From: CAZPAH01 sp964584495
Lineage (GTDB): Bacteria; Krumholzibacteriota; Krumholzibacteriia; Krumholzibacteriales; Krumholzibacteriaceae
Length of the DNA: 47,538 bases
NCBI GenBank assembly: GCA_964584495.1
Contig: CAZPAH010000005.1
Span: 1 to 47,538, forward strand
Direction: 5' to 3'
Of the stretch, positions 32,361 through 40,699 are shown one piece after another (positions within the stretch are counted from its first letter, which is position 1; each line of letters opens with the position of its first letter). A program made the position numbers and the translations under genes. The notes under the pieces are model-generated. The model made no database searches. It had not been told where the DNA came from and saw only the letters and a program-made list of their open reading frames with translations.

Positions 32361-33410
32361 ATGAGAGGGATGAAGGGTAAAAAAGAATCTCTTCCGGTCA
32401 AACTCGAGAGGGTCGCGCTCGACCTTCTCGACACCGGCGCAGGCGCCCCCTTCCGTTTCAGGCACCGCCTCCCCGGTGAAGATCGTTGCTCCACGGCCGA
32501 CGAGGCTCTGAGCCGTTCGATCGGAGAACTCGGGCTTATAGCGCCCCCCCTCCTGGCGGGTCCCTCGTACGGCTCCGCGGAGGATCTCACCGTTATCCTG
32601 GGACACAGGCGTATCGCCGCCGCTTCCCTCTGCGGCCTCGAATCGATCGACGCCCTGATTTTAGCCCCCCAAACGGACGATCGGGACCTTTCCGGGCTAC
32701 AGGACCTTGTAACCCTTGTCTGGCTTGAGGATTCGATCGCCGCCGAGAGACCGTCCGAGCTGGAGAAGATCGTCATACTAGGCAAGTTAGCCTCCTTTGC
32801 TGGGAGTCGGCTCCGGGAGTTTCTTCCCGCCATATCGAAAATTTTCGGTAAAGAGATCTCTTCCGACTTCGCGAAAAGGCTTACCGGCATCCTGGATCTC
32901 GACGGCGAGATCCTCGACCATCTACATTACGGGACGATATCCACCGGCGACCTTCTCCTTCTTTCAGCCCATCCTTCGATAGACGAGCTCGAGGCGGTCA
33001 GGCTGCTTTCCTGCCGGCATTTGAACAGGAGCAGACAGAGGGAAGCGGTAAAGCTCATCATCCGGCTCGCCGATCAGGGAGACGGAAGATGGGCCGATTT
33101 CGCCGCCCGCAGCGGTGGGGACAAGATCCTAACGGACGCTTTAGCCGAGGCCGTCTATCCACGGATGTCGAGCGATCTCGATCTAATTTCCAAAAGTATA
33201 GCCTCGATACACTTGCCCCCGGGAGCGGCCATCCGGCCCCCCGAGAATCTAGAGGGAAGCGGCTATTTTCTGACCTACAGGATACAGGATAAAGAAAACC
33301 TGAAAATTCTGATTAAAAGGTTGCAATCCGCCGTGGATGACGGTACAATCAGCGTACTACTTGATAAATTAAGGGGGAAACGGCTGGGTAGTGGAAAAGA
33401 GGCTGATTAA
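32361..33410 (+). CDS. Orphan ParB-like N-terminal domain protein
   Basis: The 349-residue protein has a ParB/Spo0J-like domain (about 15-100): LSRSIGELGLIAPPLLAG, then DLTVILGHRRIAAASLCGLE, corresponding to ParB boxes I and II (GERR becomes GHRR). A helical middle region (about 115-220) with FGKEISSDFAKRLTGI resembles the ParB helix-turn-helix spacing. The C-terminal third is helical and unrecognised. No parA gene or parS-like palindrome is near, so a chromosome-segregation role is doubtful. The ATG has GGAG only three bases upstream; a second ATG nine bases later is possible. It is divergent from the rhodanese operon. Confidence 0.75.
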   Translation: MRGMKGKKESLPVKLERVALDLLDTGAGAPFRFRHRLPGEDRCSTADEALSRSIGELGLIAPPLLAGPSYGSAEDLTVILGHRRIAAASLCGLESIDALILAPQTDDRDLSGLQDLVTLVWLEDSIAAERPSELEKIVILGKLASFAGSRLREFLPAISKIFGKEISSDFAKRLTGILDLDGEILDHLHYGTISTGDLLLLSAHPSIDELEAVRLLSCRHLNRSRQREAVKLIIRLADQGDGRWADFAARSGGDKILTDALAEAVYPRMSSDLDLISKSIASIHLPPGAAIRPPENLEGSGYFLTYRIQDKENLKILIKRLQSAVDDGTISVLLDKLRGKRLGSGKEAD

Positions 33411-33741
33411 AGCCTCTGGAAAATGAATCAAGTGATGTTGAGAATCAGGGGGTGCGTATGGGGCTGAGCGTTCCGGGTTTTCAGTCACCGTTCAACGAAA
33501 AAACGCACCCCCTTAATTATGCTTCCCCGTCTGTATGAAAAATATAATCTTTAACCACTTAACAAGCCAGCGGTTTTTAAAATACCTTTATATATAGAAT
33601 ACTCATCTACACGCTGTTTTGTTCCACGGTATATCCATTTTATGTCTATTTATTATTGTTTTTTACTAACGGAGTCCGAGCAGATCGATCGTCCGTAATG
33701 CGTTACGTCCGCGGTTCGATTGGAAATGCTCGCGCGGAAGG
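33411..33741. other. AT-rich spacer with long inverted repeat
   Basis: Between two convergent genes, AGGGGGTGCGT 33447-33457 pairs perfectly with ACGCACCCCCT 33503-33513 around a 45-base loop. From about 33530 to 33680 the sequence turns strikingly AT-rich against the GC-rich background. The only gene candidate is the short frame at 33458. It could be a terminator region, a small RNA or a remnant of transferred DNA. Confidence 0.45.
33458..33538 (+). CDS. Possible 26-residue small protein
   Basis: A frame of 26 codons (MGLSVPGFQSPFNEKTHPLN and six more residues) starts four bases after AGGGGGT, a good ribosome-binding site. That site lies in the left arm of the inverted repeat whose right arm is within the frame, so translation could be shut by folding. 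No homology is recognised; it could be chance. Confidence 0.2.
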   Translation: MGLSVPGFQSPFNEKTHPLNYASPSV

Positions 33742-35232
33742 CTATTTCCAGCTTTCGATCTTGCCTCTCAACTCGGCGGCATCCTTGTCGCCCGGAACCA
33801 GCTCCAGGTAGGTTCTGTAAAGCTCCGCCGCCCTGCGGACCTTTCCCTTCTTCTCCATGAGGATTCCCAGCTCCTTGTAGACCCAGGGCATATCCCTCTC
33901 GACCCTCTCGCTGTCGAGGTCGATCAGCTTTTCCAGCGTTATTTCCCTTTTCAGATCGTTCCCGACCTCCGTGTAAGCGTTATAGAGGGTCGTCCGGAGG
34001 GCGAAATCGGACGGTCTCTTCTGCGCGACGAGCTCGAGATAGGTTATGGCGCTGTAATACCTCCGTCCGGCCATGTAAAAAATCCCCTTCTGGAAATCGA
34101 GCTCTTCCCGCGATAGGACCGTTTCCAGCTCCGGAGCCTTCAGAATAATCTCCCCCGTCTTGATCTCGTCGTTGGCCGCAAGAATCCTGGCAAGCTGGAA
34201 AAAACCGCGGACATAAGCTGGATCCAGGAGGTAGGCATTCACAAGCGCATCCCTGCTCTCCTCCCCCTTTCCCTCGAAACCCCTCGCAACGGCTAGCGAG
34301 AAGAAGATCCCCGGATCGTCATCATACCGCTCGGAAAGCTTCTGGTAGATAGCGGCAGCTTCCGCGTATTTCTTATCGACGAGAGAGTCTTCGGCCGCAA
34401 TCATCATTCGGTATTTCTCGGGAAGCTCCCCGTCGAGGTAACCGGGATTCGCAAGAAATTCCTCTATCAGGCGTCCGATAAACCGCATATCCATCGGTAT
34501 TCTCCCGCTGAACGCCGAGAGGGAAATCGTGAAATACCGCGTCTTGATCCTCTTCTCCTTGAGTTTTCTGAGAAGGTCTATCGTTGTTTTTGTCCCTATA
34601 CGAAAATCCGGGTCCTGCGCCTTGATCCCGAGGAAGAAGTTCAGGTTCAGATCCACTATCGCGGTCTGCTCGGCGACGTCAAGATCCTCCAGCGTCGTGA
34701 CCGTCACCGGAATGCCCGCTATCATCCCCTCGATATTATTGCCTTTTATCTCAAGGTCCATCAGCTCGGTTTCCCTGTAGCCCCTCGTCTCCACCAGCAC
34801 CCGGCGGAACTCCTCTATCGGCAACGAAGCTATCGGCTGTTTCGAGGGAAGCACCCATACGAGCCTCTTGAACAATCCCGTCTCGTAGGCGATGTTTACC
34901 GATCCCCCGTTCTGTATAAAGGGGGCGATCCTGTCGAGCACGGAGATGTTCCTGCGCCTGAGGTGATCCGCGGTGTTCTTTATGCTCTCGCGAAGGTTGT
35001 CGGGGAAAAAGGCAATCCCGTCGCTCGAGTCGATACGTACAAGCAGATCTGCTTTCGCCTTGTCGCCCGCCCACATCCTCAGAGCCTGGTAATCCGCCTC
35101 GACCTTCACCGTCTTCGTGACCGGCTCCTCGAAAGCGACCTCGGTCCTTCGGCCGCAGCCCGCCGTCATAAGCAGCGCCGAGGAAATCAGAACCATCTTC
35201 TTCCATGGCGATAGATAATAAGATTTTCTCAT
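33742..35232 (-). CDS. TPR-containing lipoprotein
   Basis: The 496-residue protein starts behind GGAGGAG and has a lipoprotein signal (LISSALLMTAGCG, Cys at about 26). Residues about 40-270 form an unrecognised mixed domain. From about 275 the sequence is a string of tetratricopeptide repeats: AAEDSLVDKKYAEAAAIYQK, GIFFSLAVARGFEGKGEES, AYVRGFFQLARILAANDE, KGIFYMAGRRYYSAITYLEL, and AAELYRTYLELVPGDKDAAE near the end. TPRs make protein contacts, so it is probably a membrane-anchored scaffold. It is divergent from apgM and stands alone; function unknown. Confidence 0.85.
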   Translation of the reverse strand: MRKSYYLSPWKKMVLISSALLMTAGCGRRTEVAFEEPVTKTVKVEADYQALRMWAGDKAKADLLVRIDSSDGIAFFPDNLRESIKNTADHLRRRNISVLDRIAPFIQNGGSVNIAYETGLFKRLVWVLPSKQPIASLPIEEFRRVLVETRGYRETELMDLEIKGNNIEGMIAGIPVTVTTLEDLDVAEQTAIVDLNLNFFLGIKAQDPDFRIGTKTTIDLLRKLKEKRIKTRYFTISLSAFSGRIPMDMRFIGRLIEEFLANPGYLDGELPEKYRMMIAAEDSLVDKKYAEAAAIYQKLSERYDDDPGIFFSLAVARGFEGKGEESRDALVNAYLLDPAYVRGFFQLARILAANDEIKTGEIILKAPELETVLSREELDFQKGIFYMAGRRYYSAITYLELVAQKRPSDFALRTTLYNAYTEVGNDLKREITLEKLIDLDSERVERDMPWVYKELGILMEKKGKVRRAAELYRTYLELVPGDKDAAELRGKIESWK

Positions 35233-35382
35233 TCTTCACGCTCCTCCGCTGGAAAGATCATTTTATCGACGTCTTCGACCGGTCCGCCCCCATGCCACGA
35301 GATCCTCCATGACCGTCGCCCGTCATTGTAGCATCAAAGGCGGATCATTTCTAACTCCAAGTGAAGATGGCGCCGTAGAATC

Positions 35383-35410
35383 TTGACAGGGATCGCCGGC
35401 CGGTTATATC
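35383..35410 (+). promoter_or_regulatory. Sigma-70-like promoter for apgM
   Basis: TTGACA 35383-35388 and TATATC 35405-35410 are separated by 16 bases, about 80 bases before the start codon. Confidence 0.6.
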
Positions 35411-35489
35411 CTTGCATCCGGTGAACCGGCTTCTTTTCCCGTTCCCGTAGTCATAATTATACGCCCCCGTAACCGCCGAGGAGAACCGG

Positions 35490-36695
35490 ATGCTTCGAAA
35501 ACTTCTACGTTCCAACGATTCAAAGATAATCCTGCTGGTGATGGATGGTGTCGGAGGAATCCGCAGCGCGGAGTTCTCCAAGACGGCCCTGGAAGCGGCA
35601 TCCACGCCCAATCTCGACGCTCTGGCCGCCGGTGGGATCTGCGGCAGGAGCCTGCCGATCTCCATCGGTACAACGCCGGGGAGCGGTCCGGCCCATTTCG
35701 CCCTCTTCGGATACGATCCCCTCTCCCCGGAGAATGACGCAGGTCGCGGCGTGGTCGAGGTTACCGGGGTCGGATTCGACCTGAAAGATACCGACGTCGC
35801 CATCCGCGGTAATTTCGCGACGATCGACGGGGAAGGGATCCTGACGGACCGCAGGGCGGGCAGGATACCCCACGAGGAAGGCGTCAGGATATGCGGGATC
35901 CTGGACAGGGAGATCAATGAGATCGACGGCGCCGGGATACGGGTCATTCCCGTAAGGGAATACCGTTTCGGCGTCGTAATCAGCGGCGAGGGATTGAGCG
36001 CGGAGGTCGAGGAAACCGACCCGCAGCTTACCGGGCTCAAGCCGCTCCCTCCCGTCGCGAGAAAGCCCGAGGCGGAGAGGACGGCGGCGATAATCGCGGA
36101 ATTCGTGAGAAGGGCCGATACCATCCTATCGGGGGAGGAGAAGGCCAACACCGTTCTCATGAGAGGGATATCGAAGAAACCGGCGATCGAACCGTTCGCC
36201 GACAGGTACGGTCTCCGGGGGGCGGCCGTGGCCGCCTATCCCCTCTACCGCGGAGTGGCGCGGCTCTGCGGGATGGAGCTCGCCGAGACCGGTTTCTCGG
36301 TACGGGAGCAGTTCGAGACGGTCAGATCGATATACGGAAAAGATTATGACTTCATTTTCATCCATATCAAGAAAACCGACTCCTACGGGGAGGACGGCAA
36401 CATCGAGAAGAAGATCGGGGTGATAGAGGAGGTCGATTCGAACCTTCCGACGGTGCTCGATCTCGAGCCCGACGTGATCATAGTGACGGGAGATCATTCC
36501 ACCCCGTGCGCCATGAAGGGACATTCCTGGCACCCGGTGCCGTTCCTCCTCAAATCGAGGGTGAGCGGCGTCGACGCCTCCATAGCTTTCAACGAGACGG
36601 AATGCGACAGGGGATCGCTGGGGGTTTTCCCGGCCACATCGATTATCGAGCTTGCCCTGGCCAACGCCGGGAGGCTTAAAAAATACGGGGCCTGA
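35490..36695 (+). CDS. apgM: Archaeal-type cofactor-independent phosphoglycerate mutase
   Basis: The 401-residue enzyme interconverts 3- and 2-phosphoglycerate in glycolysis and belongs to the alkaline phosphatase superfamily. Hallmarks are ILLVMDGVGGI (metal Asp), STPNLDALAAGGICG, PGSGPAHFALFGYDP (catalytic Ser), DFIFIHIKKTDSYGEDGN, and IIVTGDHSTPCAMKGHSWHP. It is of the shorter archaeal ApgM type (about 400 residues) rather than the 510-residue bacterial GpmI. GAGGAG precedes the ATG. The stop is one base from that of the convergent metallo-beta-lactamase-fold gene. Confidence 0.95.
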   Translation: MLRKLLRSNDSKIILLVMDGVGGIRSAEFSKTALEAASTPNLDALAAGGICGRSLPISIGTTPGSGPAHFALFGYDPLSPENDAGRGVVEVTGVGFDLKDTDVAIRGNFATIDGEGILTDRRAGRIPHEEGVRICGILDREINEIDGAGIRVIPVREYRFGVVISGEGLSAEVEETDPQLTGLKPLPPVARKPEAERTAAIIAEFVRRADTILSGEEKANTVLMRGISKKPAIEPFADRYGLRGAAVAAYPLYRGVARLCGMELAETGFSVREQFETVRSIYGKDYDFIFIHIKKTDSYGEDGNIEKKIGVIEEVDSNLPTVLDLEPDVIIVTGDHSTPCAMKGHSWHPVPFLLKSRVSGVDASIAFNETECDRGSLGVFPATSIIELALANAGRLKKYGA

Positions 36696-36706
36696 CTCAA
36701 GGGCCC
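36688..36706. terminator. Small hairpin spanning two convergent stop codons
   Basis: GGGCC 36688-36692 pairs with GGCCC 36702-36706; the stop codons of both convergent genes lie in the loop. It may act as a weak two-way terminator, as there is no other space between the genes. Confidence 0.35.
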
Positions 36707-38094
36707 GTTGTCTTGAAAGAAGCGGGGATCTTTTCCAGGATCGCCATGCACCGGGTTTCCTTCTCCCGGTCGTTACCCGAGTTCGCCTTCAACTTCATCA
36801 CGTAGAGGATGCCGTCCCTCAGCGTCATCGTCCACGTCCATACGCCGCCCCCCGCCGTCGGCGAGGCGCTCCTTACCGCCCACCTGCCGTAACAGGCGGG
36901 TTCCTCCCTCCCCCCGACAACGATACTTTTGGACCCGTCGATCTGCATCTCCAGGTCGCCTCCTCCTCCCGCGAACCTGGCCACGCGGTCGTATATGTCC
37001 TGTAGAATGACCTCCCCCTGGCCCGAGGGCTGCCATTCTATCTCGATCTCCATGTATCCGTCGTCGTTCTGTCCCCCCCAAAGGATTCGGCCCATCCTGC
37101 CGCCGCCCCCACCGTCGCTGGCTATAAAATACTCGGGAAGACGGATCGAAAAACCGGGCTTCACGACGTCGAGCACTTCCTTCCTGTAAACCGCGCGTAC
37201 GTTGAAGGCGAGGAGATTTTTCTGCAGGTAATCCTCGAATCCCGGCATCTTGACATTTAAGGCCGCATCGGCCAGCGGGACTCCGTCGGCGATCGCTTTT
37301 CTACCGTAGGAAATCATCTCCGTTATGTAATCCTTCTGTCTCTTCAGCACGTCCTTTCCGCAGACGTACCCCTGGCAGGGGACGATATATCTCGGGTTCA
37401 TCTTTTCGATCTTGTCCAGTATCTGAAGCCAGTTCTTGAAATCGGCCCCCTCGTCTCCCATGTTCGGATTGTATCCGTTGCTGACGAGCCCCCCCGTGAA
37501 AACGGTTTTCGCCTCGGGAACGCTGACCACACAATCCCCGGCCGTGTGGCCCGGTCCGAAGTGCTCGAGCAGGACCTCGACTCCTCCCAGGTCTATCCGC
37601 ATCCTGTCGCCCAAGATGGAATCGGGGAGAACGACTTCGACCCCTTCGAAGTTTCGGTAAATTTCAGGCTTCTGCTGCCTGTAATATTCCATGTAGATGG
37701 GAGAGTATCTCTCCAGGTTTATGGCTGTCTCCGGCCTCGCTATTATTACGGCCCCCTCGTCGCGGAAAACGGAGTTCCCCCATGTATGATCCGGATGATA
37801 ATGGGTGTTCACCAGGTAGAGGATCGGCGCCTCGGTAACCGAGCGTATGGCATCGAGAAGCTCGCCGGCCAGCAGCGGGCTCTGTCTCGAATCGACGACC
37901 AGCACCCCGTCGTTTCCCACAACGAATCCGGAGTTGGCCCCGAGCCCCTCCGGCGACGAGGGCCCTTCGGCGATGAAGGCATAGACGCCTGCCGGCAGCT
38001 TGACCAACCCCTTCTTCTCGATCTCCATCTTGGCGCAACCTGCCGCGATAACAAGAAATGCCGCAAGCGCAGCTGCAGGCAAATTGATCTTCAT
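36697..38094 (-). CDS. Metallo-beta-lactamase-fold lipoprotein with altered metal site
   Basis: The 465-residue protein has a lipoprotein signal (FLVIAAGC, Cys20) and a metallo-beta-lactamase-fold domain (about 35-330). HYHPDH gives His98, His100, Asp102 and His103, and GPGHTAGD gives His183. The bridging Asp normally found in a GDL motif is Gly202 here (VFTGGLVSNG), and the last His of the usual PGHG is Gln241 (VPCQGYVCG). Family members are zinc hydrolases, many acting on thioesters or quinoprotein pathways; here only one full metal site may remain. Residues 330-465 form an extra domain not seen in typical members. It is a single-gene unit, likely in the periplasm. Confidence 0.85.
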   Translation of the reverse strand: MKINLPAAALAAFLVIAAGCAKMEIEKKGLVKLPAGVYAFIAEGPSSPEGLGANSGFVVGNDGVLVVDSRQSPLLAGELLDAIRSVTEAPILYLVNTHYHPDHTWGNSVFRDEGAVIIARPETAINLERYSPIYMEYYRQQKPEIYRNFEGVEVVLPDSILGDRMRIDLGGVEVLLEHFGPGHTAGDCVVSVPEAKTVFTGGLVSNGYNPNMGDEGADFKNWLQILDKIEKMNPRYIVPCQGYVCGKDVLKRQKDYITEMISYGRKAIADGVPLADAALNVKMPGFEDYLQKNLLAFNVRAVYRKEVLDVVKPGFSIRLPEYFIASDGGGGGRMGRILWGGQNDDGYMEIEIEWQPSGQGEVILQDIYDRVARFAGGGGDLEMQIDGSKSIVVGGREEPACYGRWAVRSASPTAGGGVWTWTMTLRDGILYVMKLKANSGNDREKETRCMAILEKIPASFKTTGP

Positions 38095-38132
38095 CGATAT
38101 CAGCCTCGTTTCGTCAAGGTTAATCGGAAAGC

Positions 38133-39611
38133 CTATCCCTCCAGGTTGAATAGGATGAGATCACCCACCCTGTAAACGATGTTCAGCCTGTAATGGAAAT
38201 CGGCTTCGTGCAGTCTTCTGATTCCTTCCGCCGTCGTCACGAAGACCTTGCCGGGCTCGGCCTCCGCCGCCAGTCGTATCCCTTCGGGGTCGGACACGGG
38301 ATCATCAAGGCTCCTCCCGCTGTAGAAGAGCATTCTGGCCCTGTCCGCCCTGCCGCCGTAACCGAATGAACCTATGCTTTCCCCTTCCGGTACTATCCTG
38401 CCCGCCACTTTCGCCACATCCTCGATCGGGTCGGCAGCCCTCTCGTGCAGCTTCAAGGGGGTGGCCACGAGCAGCAGCATGACAAAACAGTATCCCGCAG
38501 TCATTATCTGGTTGAAGGACCAGAGAGCCGCGATACGGGGCATCCATCTCGCAATCTCCCGCGCCGCCAGTACGGCCAGAACCGGAACGACAGGCAGGAG
38601 GGCGCCGGCTTCCGTCTGCCTGGACGCGGCCGCCGGAAGGAATAGGACCAGAGCGAACGAAAAGAAGGCATAGTCGACCGCCGTCAGCCTTCCTTCGCGC
38701 TTTACGATCTTCCTTCCCAGCAGCATTCGCACGAACGCAACCGTGACCGCAATCGACCAGGGGAATGTCTTCATCCATAGTGTTCCGAAGGAACTCCAAA
38801 GGGCCTTGAGCGATCCCGAATCGACCGGCGAATTGACGGGCATCCAGAGAGGATTTTCACTCCAACCCATTCCCGACTCCCGCACTGCGGGGATGAACCA
38901 TGCCATGCCGGCGGCGAGCGAGAGAACCGTAACGGATATGAAACCGGCCCTGAGCCAGTTGCCGCGGCGCCTGCTGTCGAAGATGGAGGCGACGGCTGCC
39001 GCCGGAATGACGAGAAGACCTCCGGCGCCCGCGCTCAGGATCCCTCCCGCGATACCTCCCCCCCACATGACGAGTCCGGATTTTCGTCCGGGAATATTGA
39101 ACCAGCCGAGAATCGATAAGCTCGTGAACAAGGTCAGCGGTACGTACTTGGTCACATGCCCCGAATACTTCCCGAACATCCCGCTCGATGCAAGAATTAT
39201 CGCGGCGAGAAGCCCCGTCGCATGCGCCCTGTCGATCCAGCCTTCCTGCGGTCCTTTGACCGGATACAGCTCTCCCGCGCAGTATACGAGGTAGAGTATT
39301 AGAATGGCGGAAAGCATGAAGGGAAGCCTTGCCGTCGCATCGTTAGGCGTGAACAGCTTGAAAAAAAAGGCCAGCATCAAGGGAGAAACAGGAGGGGTGT
39401 CGTAGACGGGACGGGCCGCGATGTGCATAGTCCAGACATCGCCGGTCAAGGCTATCTCCCTGCCGATTTCCGCCAATTCGGACTCTTCGTCTGCCGGCAG
39501 AGTCCCTTCCCATGCCCCCCATACGGTAATGACTATGACGGCCAGAAAGAAAAGTACTACCAGGAAGGGTCCCCTTCCGTGCTCTCCTGCGAGAAAGGGC
39601 AGCTCCCTCAC
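38133..39611 (-). CDS. GT39-like membrane glycosyltransferase
   Basis: The 492-residue protein has about ten hydrophobic helices and matches ArnT/PMT-type transferases, which move sugars from polyprenyl-phosphate donors onto lipids or proteins at the outer face of the inner membrane. The first periplasmic loop has the acidic motif PADEESELAEIGREI and RPVYDTPPVSPLMLAFFFK, in line with the DExxY and PPL regions of the family. The C-terminal tail (about 420-492) is soluble. It starts at GTG behind AAAGGGGGA. The acceptor is unknown; the gene is not in a polysaccharide cluster. Confidence 0.85.
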   Translation of the reverse strand: MRELPFLAGEHGRGPFLVVLFFLAVIVITVWGAWEGTLPADEESELAEIGREIALTGDVWTMHIAARPVYDTPPVSPLMLAFFFKLFTPNDATARLPFMLSAILILYLVYCAGELYPVKGPQEGWIDRAHATGLLAAIILASSGMFGKYSGHVTKYVPLTLFTSLSILGWFNIPGRKSGLVMWGGGIAGGILSAGAGGLLVIPAAAVASIFDSRRRGNWLRAGFISVTVLSLAAGMAWFIPAVRESGMGWSENPLWMPVNSPVDSGSLKALWSSFGTLWMKTFPWSIAVTVAFVRMLLGRKIVKREGRLTAVDYAFFSFALVLFLPAAASRQTEAGALLPVVPVLAVLAAREIARWMPRIAALWSFNQIMTAGYCFVMLLLVATPLKLHERAADPIEDVAKVAGRIVPEGESIGSFGYGGRADRARMLFYSGRSLDDPVSDPEGIRLAAEAEPGKVFVTTAEGIRRLHEADFHYRLNIVYRVGDLILFNLEG

Positions 39612-39657
39612 GCGATCCCCCTTTGAGATTGAACTTTCACCTCGCCGGATATCGTAC

Positions 39658-39692
39658 GGGACCGGCCGGCCTGTCCGCGTTCGGCCGGTCCC
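39658..39692. repeat. Perfect 11-base inverted repeat
   Basis: GGGACCGGCCG 39658-39668 pairs with CGGCCGGTCCC 39682-39692 around a 13-base loop, between trxA and the glycosyltransferase gene. No U-run follows on either strand. It shares the CCGGCCGGT core with the repeat at 24996-25023. Confidence 0.6.
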
Positions 39693-39752
39693 GATTCAGG
39701 TGTAGATTATAAACCAAGAGGGATGATCGATGCAAAGCCAACATTGCCCCGT

Positions 39753-39767
39753 CCGGCCGTGGGCCGG
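39753..39767 (-). terminator. GC hairpin after trxA
   Basis: CCGGCC and GGCCGG pair around a three-base loop 12 bases past the thioredoxin stop. No U-run follows, so it may act only as an mRNA end stabiliser. Confidence 0.45.
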
Positions 39768-39778
39768 TAAAGGCCGTG

Positions 39779-40111
39779 TCAGCCGGCTAGCGCCGCATCT
39801 ATCCAGTTTTTGAGGTGAGGCTTGGGGGCGGCCCCCGAAATCGAGTTTATCTCCGAGCCGCCGCGGAAGATCTTGAGGGTCGGAATCCCCATAATCCCGT
39901 ATTTTACAGCAACGTTACGGGCGTCGTCGGTGTTTATTTTCACGAATTTAATCTTTCCGTCGTACTCGACCGACAGCTCATCCATAATCGGCGCTATCAT
40001 CTTGCACGGTCCGCACCAAGGCGCCCAGAAATCGACGATCACGGGGAGCTCGGAATCAAGCACTTCGCTCTGAAATTCGCTTTCCTTGATGCTTTTCACC
40101 TTATCACTCAT
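39779..40111 (-). CDS. trxA: Thioredoxin
   Basis: The 110-residue protein is a complete thioredoxin: VIVDFWAPWCGPCK with the redox pair Cys33/Cys36, then FVKINTDD, GIMGIPTLKIF with the cis-proline, and a C-terminal helix. It reduces protein disulfides in the cytoplasm. The start at 40111 has AAGGAGG upstream and overlaps the stop of the ArsR-family gene by four bases. The pairing suggests that thioredoxin expression is controlled by the repressor, in response to metal or thiol stress. Confidence 0.96.
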   Translation of the reverse strand: MSDKVKSIKESEFQSEVLDSELPVIVDFWAPWCGPCKMIAPIMDELSVEYDGKIKFVKINTDDARNVAVKYGIMGIPTLKIFRGGSEINSISGAAPKPHLKNWIDAALAG

Positions 40112-40467
40112 CTTTTCCTCCTTGAATCGGCCGCTTTGCCCGATCCGCATCTTACCAGGCATCCCAGCAATTCTAAAACGTTCTTTTCGCTGATGCTGTA
40201 ATAAACCCTGGTCTTTTCCTTCCTTCGCTGGACTATCCTGTTGAGCCTGAGGTTCTTGAGCTGTTGCGACACGAGGGATTGCTTAAGATCCGTGATCTCG
40301 CACAGATCATTGACCGTCAATTCCCCCGTCGCCAGAGCGCTCACCAACCTCAGCCTCGTGGAGTTCGCCAGCGACCTCAGTATTTCGGCCAGGCGTTCGA
40401 CCTCTCCCGCGGGTAACGAGCCCGAGAGAGCCTTACAACTCAACAAATTCTTTCTTTCACTACTCAT
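40108..40467 (-). CDS. ArsR-family transcriptional repressor
   Basis: The 119-residue protein has the ArsR winged-helix: AEILRSLANSTRLRLVSALA, ELTVNDLCEITDLKQSLVSQ, LKNLRLNRIVQRRKEKTRVY. The usual CxC metal site of the alpha-3 helix (ELCVCDL) is absent; only one Cys remains there (NDLC). Another Cys11 lies near the N-terminus, and Cys residues in LLGCLVRCGSG at the C-terminal end could sense thiols or metal. It is the first gene of an operon with trxA. A promoter with an AT-rich inverted repeat lies immediately before its start, consistent with self-repression. No ribosome-binding site is seen, so the mRNA may be leaderless. Confidence 0.9.
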   Translation of the reverse strand: MSSERKNLLSCKALSGSLPAGEVERLAEILRSLANSTRLRLVSALATGELTVNDLCEITDLKQSLVSQQLKNLRLNRIVQRRKEKTRVYYSISEKNVLELLGCLVRCGSGKAADSRRKR

Positions 40468-40468
40468 T

Positions 40469-40488
40469 TTAATATCAGTATATATTAA
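40469..40488 (-). promoter_or_regulatory. Probable ArsR operator
   Basis: TTAATAT and ATATTAA form a perfect inverted repeat with a six-base spacer, two bases from the start codon and covering the -10 box. AT-rich repeats of this kind are typical ArsR/SmtB sites. Confidence 0.6.
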
Positions 40489-40504
40489 TATTAAGATTTG
40501 TCAA
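40477..40504 (-). promoter_or_regulatory. Strong sigma-70-like promoter for arsR-trxA
   Basis: On the minus strand TTGACA (40504-40499) and TATACT (40482-40477) are 16 bases apart. The -10 box ends nine bases before the ATG, so transcription would begin at or within a few bases of the start codon. Confidence 0.75.
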
Positions 40505-40552
40505 GAAAAATCTGCTTTTTTCTAATATGCCCGCCTCCCGCTTCCATAACCC

Positions 40553-40581
40553 TTGACACCGCGCCGGTCAATCCATAGAGT
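40553..40581 (+). promoter_or_regulatory. Sigma-70-like promoter for dapA-dapB
   Basis: TTGACA 40553-40558 and TAGAGT 40576-40581 are 17 bases apart, about 120 bases upstream of dapA. Confidence 0.6.
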
Positions 40582-40699
40582 CGTTTTGGGGCGCTTCGAG
40601 GAAGAGTACTTCCGCCGCCCGGGAGAATTGTTCCCCGGATCAATCGGCGCTCCGAAAAGACGAGGGCGGTCAGGGAAAACAGACAGGGAGGTTTGGCAC

